Source: Clostridiales bacterium
GTDB lineage: Bacteria > Bacillota > Clostridia > Oscillospirales > Acutalibacteraceae
Length of the DNA: 10,030 bases
Reading direction: 5' to 3'
Assembly: GCA_012511485.1 (NCBI GenBank)
Contig: JAAZFZ010000151.1
Coordinates: 1 to 10,030, forward strand
Below the pieces are notes generated by a model. It saw only the letters and a list, made by a program, of their open reading frames with translations. It did not search any database and had not been told where the DNA came from. A program made the position numbers and the translations under genes. Below are positions 7,401 to 10,030 of the stretch, piece by piece; the first letter of the stretch is position 1; each line of letters starts with the position of its first letter.

Positions 7401-7440
7401 GTAAACTACGGTTTTTACCCCTGTAACAACAGAGGGGAGG
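7401..7440 (+). promoter_or_regulatory. rpsU leader with possible stem-loops over the Shine-Dalgarno region
   Basis: The leader holds two short inverted repeats. GTAAA (7401-7405) can pair with TTTAC (7414-7418). CCCCT (7418-7422) can pair with AGGGG (7433-7437), which runs into the Shine-Dalgarno sequence GGGGAGG (7434-7440). The second stem would partly hide the ribosome binding site. The two stems share only base 7418, so they are nearly stackable. Feedback control of S21 synthesis is a possible role, but this is inference from pairing alone. Confidence 0.35.
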
Positions 7441-7448
7441 GAATAATA

Positions 7449-7625
7449 ATGAGTCAAGTTAAAGTTAAAGAGAACGAATCGTTGGATAGTGCGCTAAGAC
7501 GCTTTAAAAAACAGACATCTAGGGACGGCGTCATTCAAGAGGTTCGCTAAAGGGAGCACTACGAAAAGCCTTCTGTCAAGAGGAAGAAGAAGTCTGAGGC
7601 TGCTCGTAAGCGCAAGTATAAATAA
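7449..7625 (+). pseudogene. rpsU: 30S ribosomal protein S21 with in-frame TAA at codon 34
   Basis: S21 is a small basic protein of the 30S subunit that sits near the 3' end of 16S rRNA and influences initiation. ATG 7449 follows GGGGAGG (7434-7440) by eight bases. Codons 1-33 read MSQVKVKENESLDSALRRFK then KQTSRDGVIQEVR, and the frame meets TAA at 7548-7550. The same frame continues with REHYEKPSVKRKKKSEAARK and ends RKYK before TAA 7623-7625. This is exactly the rest of a 58-codon S21: the family usually reads EVRKREHYEKPS, so the stop replaces a lysine and one base change from AAA explains it. There is no frameshift, and the downstream half keeps good codons and sequence. Either the base is a sequence error, the gene is truncated to 33 residues, or the stop is read through. 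No start codon at useful spacing restarts translation after the stop. Confidence 0.9.
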
Positions 7626-7642
7626 TTTTGCAATCAAACAAA

Positions 7643-7680
7643 AAGCGGTGAGTGCATTGCACATCACCGCTTAAATTTTA
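7643..7680. terminator. Bidirectional intrinsic terminator between rpsU and the amino-acid permease
   Basis: AAGCGGTGA (7643-7651) and TCACCGCTT (7664-7672) form a nine-pair perfect stem, extended inside by GTGCA/TGCAC with one bulged base. On the plus strand it is followed by an AT-rich T-run (to about 7683), and on the minus strand directly by TTTTTGTTTG. It lies between the converging 3' ends of rpsU (7625) and the permease (7697) and can serve both. Confidence 0.9.
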
Positions 7681-7696
7681 TTTCTGTTTATGCGCG

Positions 7697-9076
7697 TTAA
7701 TTGAGATGCTTCTTAGGTCTGTAATAAAGCTGGGAAATAATTATTACGAGGGCATCGATGCCGAAATAGATGAGAACGAGTTTGAAATGAATACTCCTGC
7801 CGAAAAGGGAGATGTCAACATAGTTGGGCAGCATTAGTGAGCCATAAAGAATCAGTGCCGAGCCCAATGTTGCGAATATCGGGCAGATAACCCCGCGCAC
7901 GAAACCGATCTCTTTCTTTCTGAAGAATCTGAACACCTGATAATAGAGAACGATATAAATGGCATAGCTGCACGCAATAGCAATTTCGGAAACATCGGAA
8001 TTTGGGAGCAATTGATATTTTTGAGTAAAATAATGAATAGTCATCCAGATAATGCTGAGGATAAATGCAAATACGGCAGAAACAACAGGGATGTCAAGCT
8101 TTTTGTTGACCTTAGAAAGCTTTGAAGCCATTGGCATCATACCTTTTCTGAGTGCTAGGGAATAGGGCAGGCGGATAAAGCCGAGAACAACGCCGTTGAC
8201 AGTACCCATAACCGAGATAAGGACGAATACGGTTATTGCCTTTGCGAAGTTGCTGCCCAGCAGCCTTGTGGCGGCAAAGGTGACGGATTCATCTCCGAGC
8301 TCAAGAACCTTTTCCGGCCCGACATAGAAACACATCCCTGTGAAATAGAGAAGATATGCAAGAAGAACAAACAAGGGAGCAAATATCAGAGCTCTTGGCA
8401 TATTCTTAGTCGAATTTTTTACTTCATGCTGGATGTTGGTTGAAATTACCCAGCCGTCAAACGAAAATGCAATGGGAGCAATAGCGGTAATCCAGCCTGC
8501 CGCCGCAACCTCTCCGGTGCTGAAATGCTTGATTCCCGCAACCGGATCGCCGAAAATCAAGCCACAAATTGCAATGATAAACAGAGGGATAAGCTTGATG
8601 ATTGTTGCCCCGTCCTGAAACATACCGCCGAATTTCGGTGAGAGTGTATTGTAAATAAAGCAAATTATTACAAAAGCAAAGCCAATAAGAACCTGCTGCT
8701 CGAGCGTATTTTTTAGATTAAAAAGAATACTTGTGTAGATGCCTACCACCCATGCCACAACGACTGTAAGGGCGGGGTAATAAATAAAGGTCTGGAACCA
8801 GCCGTATGCACAAGCAAGGCGCTTGCTGACAAAAACATCGGCATATGTTATAATACCGCCTGGTAGGTCGGTGCGGGAGGCAAGAGAGCTTAAACACAGA
8901 CCGCCGAAAATGACTGCTATGGCACAGACGAGGAACAGCAAAATGCCGAAGAAAACGCTGCCGCCGGTAGCTGTCAGAATGTTGTCACTCTTAAAGTAAA
9001 TGCCGGAACCAATACAAATGCCTACAATCATGGTTATTGCAGTAAATAGCCCGTATCTGTTTTTTGATTGTCCCAT
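7697..9076 (-). CDS. Amino-acid permease, APC superfamily, LAT/SteT-like
   Basis: This gene encodes a 459-residue membrane protein with about 12 hydrophobic helices and the marks of the APC superfamily. Helix 1 carries the unwound substrate motif IGSGI (22-26), and the helix 6 region carries FSFDGW (204-209) followed by HEVKNSTKNMPRA, which closely resembles the FAYDGW...EMKNPEKLLPRA block of the Bacillus subtilis serine/threonine exchanger SteT (YkbA). PKFGGMFQDGATIIKLIPL also fits that family. It probably exchanges or imports neutral amino acids across the membrane; the exact substrate is not decided by sequence. ATG at 9076 is chosen because AAGAGGGG lies at 9089-9082, five bases upstream on this strand; an in-frame ATG at 9094 has no ribosome binding site. 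It has its own promoter and ends at the shared terminator, so it is likely monocistronic. Confidence 0.9.
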   Translation of the reverse strand: MGQSKNRYGLFTAITMIVGICIGSGIYFKSDNILTATGGSVFFGILLFLVCAIAVIFGGLCLSSLASRTDLPGGIITYADVFVSKRLACAYGWFQTFIYYPALTVVVAWVVGIYTSILFNLKNTLEQQVLIGFAFVIICFIYNTLSPKFGGMFQDGATIIKLIPLFIIAICGLIFGDPVAGIKHFSTGEVAAAGWITAIAPIAFSFDGWVISTNIQHEVKNSTKNMPRALIFAPLFVLLAYLLYFTGMCFYVGPEKVLELGDESVTFAATRLLGSNFAKAITVFVLISVMGTVNGVVLGFIRLPYSLALRKGMMPMASKLSKVNKKLDIPVVSAVFAFILSIIWMTIHYFTQKYQLLPNSDVSEIAIACSYAIYIVLYYQVFRFFRKKEIGFVRGVICPIFATLGSALILYGSLMLPNYVDISLFGRSIHFKLVLIYFGIDALVIIISQLYYRPKKHLN

Positions 9077-9132
9077 GAAAACCCCTCTTATCATAAATTT
9101 TGTGTTTTTTATTAAGCTCGCACAGCATATTT

Positions 9133-9161
9133 ATTATAAAATTTTTTCCTTTTGATTTCAA
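9133..9161 (-). promoter_or_regulatory. Sigma-A promoter for the amino-acid permease
   Basis: On the minus strand a -35 box TTGAAA (9161-9156) and a perfect -10 box TATAAT (9138-9133) are 17 bases apart. Transcription should start near 9126, giving a leader of about 50 bases. The divergent intergenic region 9077-9253 is very AT-rich; I see no equally good plus-strand promoter for the aminopeptidase gene, and no operator palindrome. Confidence 0.8.
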
Positions 9162-9253
9162 CCCTTATCATGTATTTTTTTGCCATATTTTACATAAATA
9201 CAGAATAAATTTTTTGAATATTCATAATATTAAATAAAATTTGAGGCGATTAT

Positions 9254-10030
9254 ATGAATTTGGAAAAATTAATTAACGCTCTCCCGGAAAATCAGGACGG
9301 AGCATTCATATGCTCCACCGAAAACAGGCTATACTTCACAGGCTTTGCTTCAAGTGCCGGGTACCTGCTGGCGACAAAACGGGGCAGCGTTTTTCTCACG
9401 GACAGCAGATATATCGAGGCGGCACGAAACAAAATTAAGAGCTGCGATGTAGTAGCGCTAAAAAGCATGAAAGAGCAGCTTCCCGGAATTTGTGCGCAGC
9501 TCGGGTGCAGGAGCCTGTATGTTGAAGCACAAAGAATGACGCTTCATGCATTCAGAAATTTGGAGGAAATACTAAACGGCATTGGGATGAATGCTGACAA
9601 CACTCTGGATAATATTATTTGCAGTATACGCAGCATTAAAAGCGGTTTTGAAATTAAAAGAATAAAAACCGCACAGGCTATTGCCGAGCGGGCATTTGAA
9701 CACATTTTGAATTTTATCATACCCGGTGTTTCTGAAAGGGAAATCGCCCTTGAACTGGACTATTTCATGCTCAGGGAGGGTGCGCACGGGCTTTCTTTTG
9801 AAACAATTGCAGTCAGCGGTGAGAATTCCTCCATGCCGCACGGAACCGCTTCGCAGAGAAAAATTAAAAACGGCGATTTCATAACCATGGATTTCGGGGC
9901 AGTGTTTGATGGCTACCACAGCGACATGACGAGAACGGTTGCGGTCGGCGATGTGAGCCGAAAGCATAGGGAGGTTTACAACACCGTTTTGAATGCGCAG
10001 AAGGCCGCCCTTGAAGCAATAAAGGAAGGC
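9254..10030 (+). CDS. Xaa-Pro aminopeptidase, M24 family (3' end outside window)
   Basis: The frame opens at ATG 9254, has GAGG at 9243-9246 seven bases upstream, and stays open for 259 codons to the window end. Residues 1 to about 125 form a creatinase N-terminal-like domain (GAFICSTENRLYFTGFASSAGYLL, FLTDSRYIEAA). From about residue 130 the pita-bread M24 metallopeptidase begins: IRSIKSGFEIKRIKTAQ, IPGVSEREIA, and a conserved MPHG with His196. The first two metal ligands are visible as Asp213 in MDFGA and Asp224 in SDMTRT. The remaining His and two Glu ligands should lie beyond the edge. Such enzymes remove an N-terminal residue preceding proline, in the cytosol. In many Firmicutes this gene (pepP/pepQ-like, sometimes called papA) is followed by efp, which cannot be seen here. 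Assignment to aminopeptidase rather than prolidase rests on the N-terminal domain type and is moderate. Confidence 0.93.
   Translation, partial: MNLEKLINALPENQDGAFICSTENRLYFTGFASSAGYLLATKRGSVFLTDSRYIEAARNKIKSCDVVALKSMKEQLPGICAQLGCRSLYVEAQRMTLHAFRNLEEILNGIGMNADNTLDNIICSIRSIKSGFEIKRIKTAQAIAERAFEHILNFIIPGVSEREIALELDYFMLREGAHGLSFETIAVSGENSSMPHGTASQRKIKNGDFITMDFGAVFDGYHSDMTRTVAVGDVSRKHREVYNTVLNAQKAALEAIKEG

Noticed and set aside
7652..7837. A 61-codon plus-strand open frame starting in the terminator
   Set aside because: It begins in the hairpin and runs antisense over the end of the permease gene, without a ribosome binding site.
9180..9240. Plus-strand promoter for the aminopeptidase gene (TTGCCA, TTTACA or TTGAAT with several -10-like words)
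   Set aside because: No pair combines good boxes with 16-18 base spacing; the region is so AT-rich that partial matches are expected by chance.
9572..9967. A 131-codon minus-strand open frame
   Set aside because: It is antisense to the conserved M24 peptidase gene, which is itself open to the window end and has clear catalytic motifs.

Overview
The window looks like a chromosomal segment of a low-to-mid GC Gram-positive anaerobe of the class Clostridia, probably Oscillospiraceae/Ruminococcaceae-like. The evidence is strong GGAGG-type ribosome binding sites, a nadD-yqeK-rsfS cluster, an S21 of Firmicutes type, a minimal SufB-type protein and tight co-directional packing. No mobile element, CRISPR array, rRNA or tRNA was seen. 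The species cannot be named from the sequence alone.

Layout. The left edge (2-436, +) holds the last part of a SufB/SufD-family Fe-S cluster scaffold. After a 70-base gap comes a co-directional run of seven genes from 507 to 7320. It begins with an MFS sugar-type symporter, an ABC ATPase and its six-helix ABC-2-like permease. It continues with nadD (NAD synthesis), yqeK (HD-domain Ap4A hydrolase type), rsfS (ribosomal silencing factor) and leuS (leucyl-tRNA synthetase). Gaps are 2 to 15 bases or the genes overlap (11, 32 and 44 bases), so translation of neighbours is probably coupled. No clear promoter separates the transport genes from the housekeeping genes.

Downstream of leuS is a near-ideal sigma-A promoter (TTGACA, 17 bases, TATAAT; 7367-7395) driving a single short gene, rpsU (ribosomal protein S21, 7449-7625). 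This gene has an in-frame TAA at codon 34, where the family has a lysine, and the rest of a perfectly good S21 follows in the same frame. Its leader can fold against its own Shine-Dalgarno sequence. A strong hairpin (7643-7672) then serves as a two-way terminator between rpsU and a convergent gene.

The right side holds a minus-strand amino-acid permease of the LAT/SteT type (7697-9076) with its own good promoter (9133-9161). Diverging from it is the start of an M24 Xaa-Pro aminopeptidase (9254 to the window end, incomplete).

The most notable observation is the ochre codon inside rpsU. TAA is clearly an ordinary stop here: it ends most genes in the window. The choices are therefore a sequencing error, a real S21 truncation, or local readthrough. 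A second curiosity is nadD, which has no visible Shine-Dalgarno sequence and carries a G6/C8 hairpin and homopolymer over its catalytic motif codons. I see no evidence of a wholly new multi-gene system.
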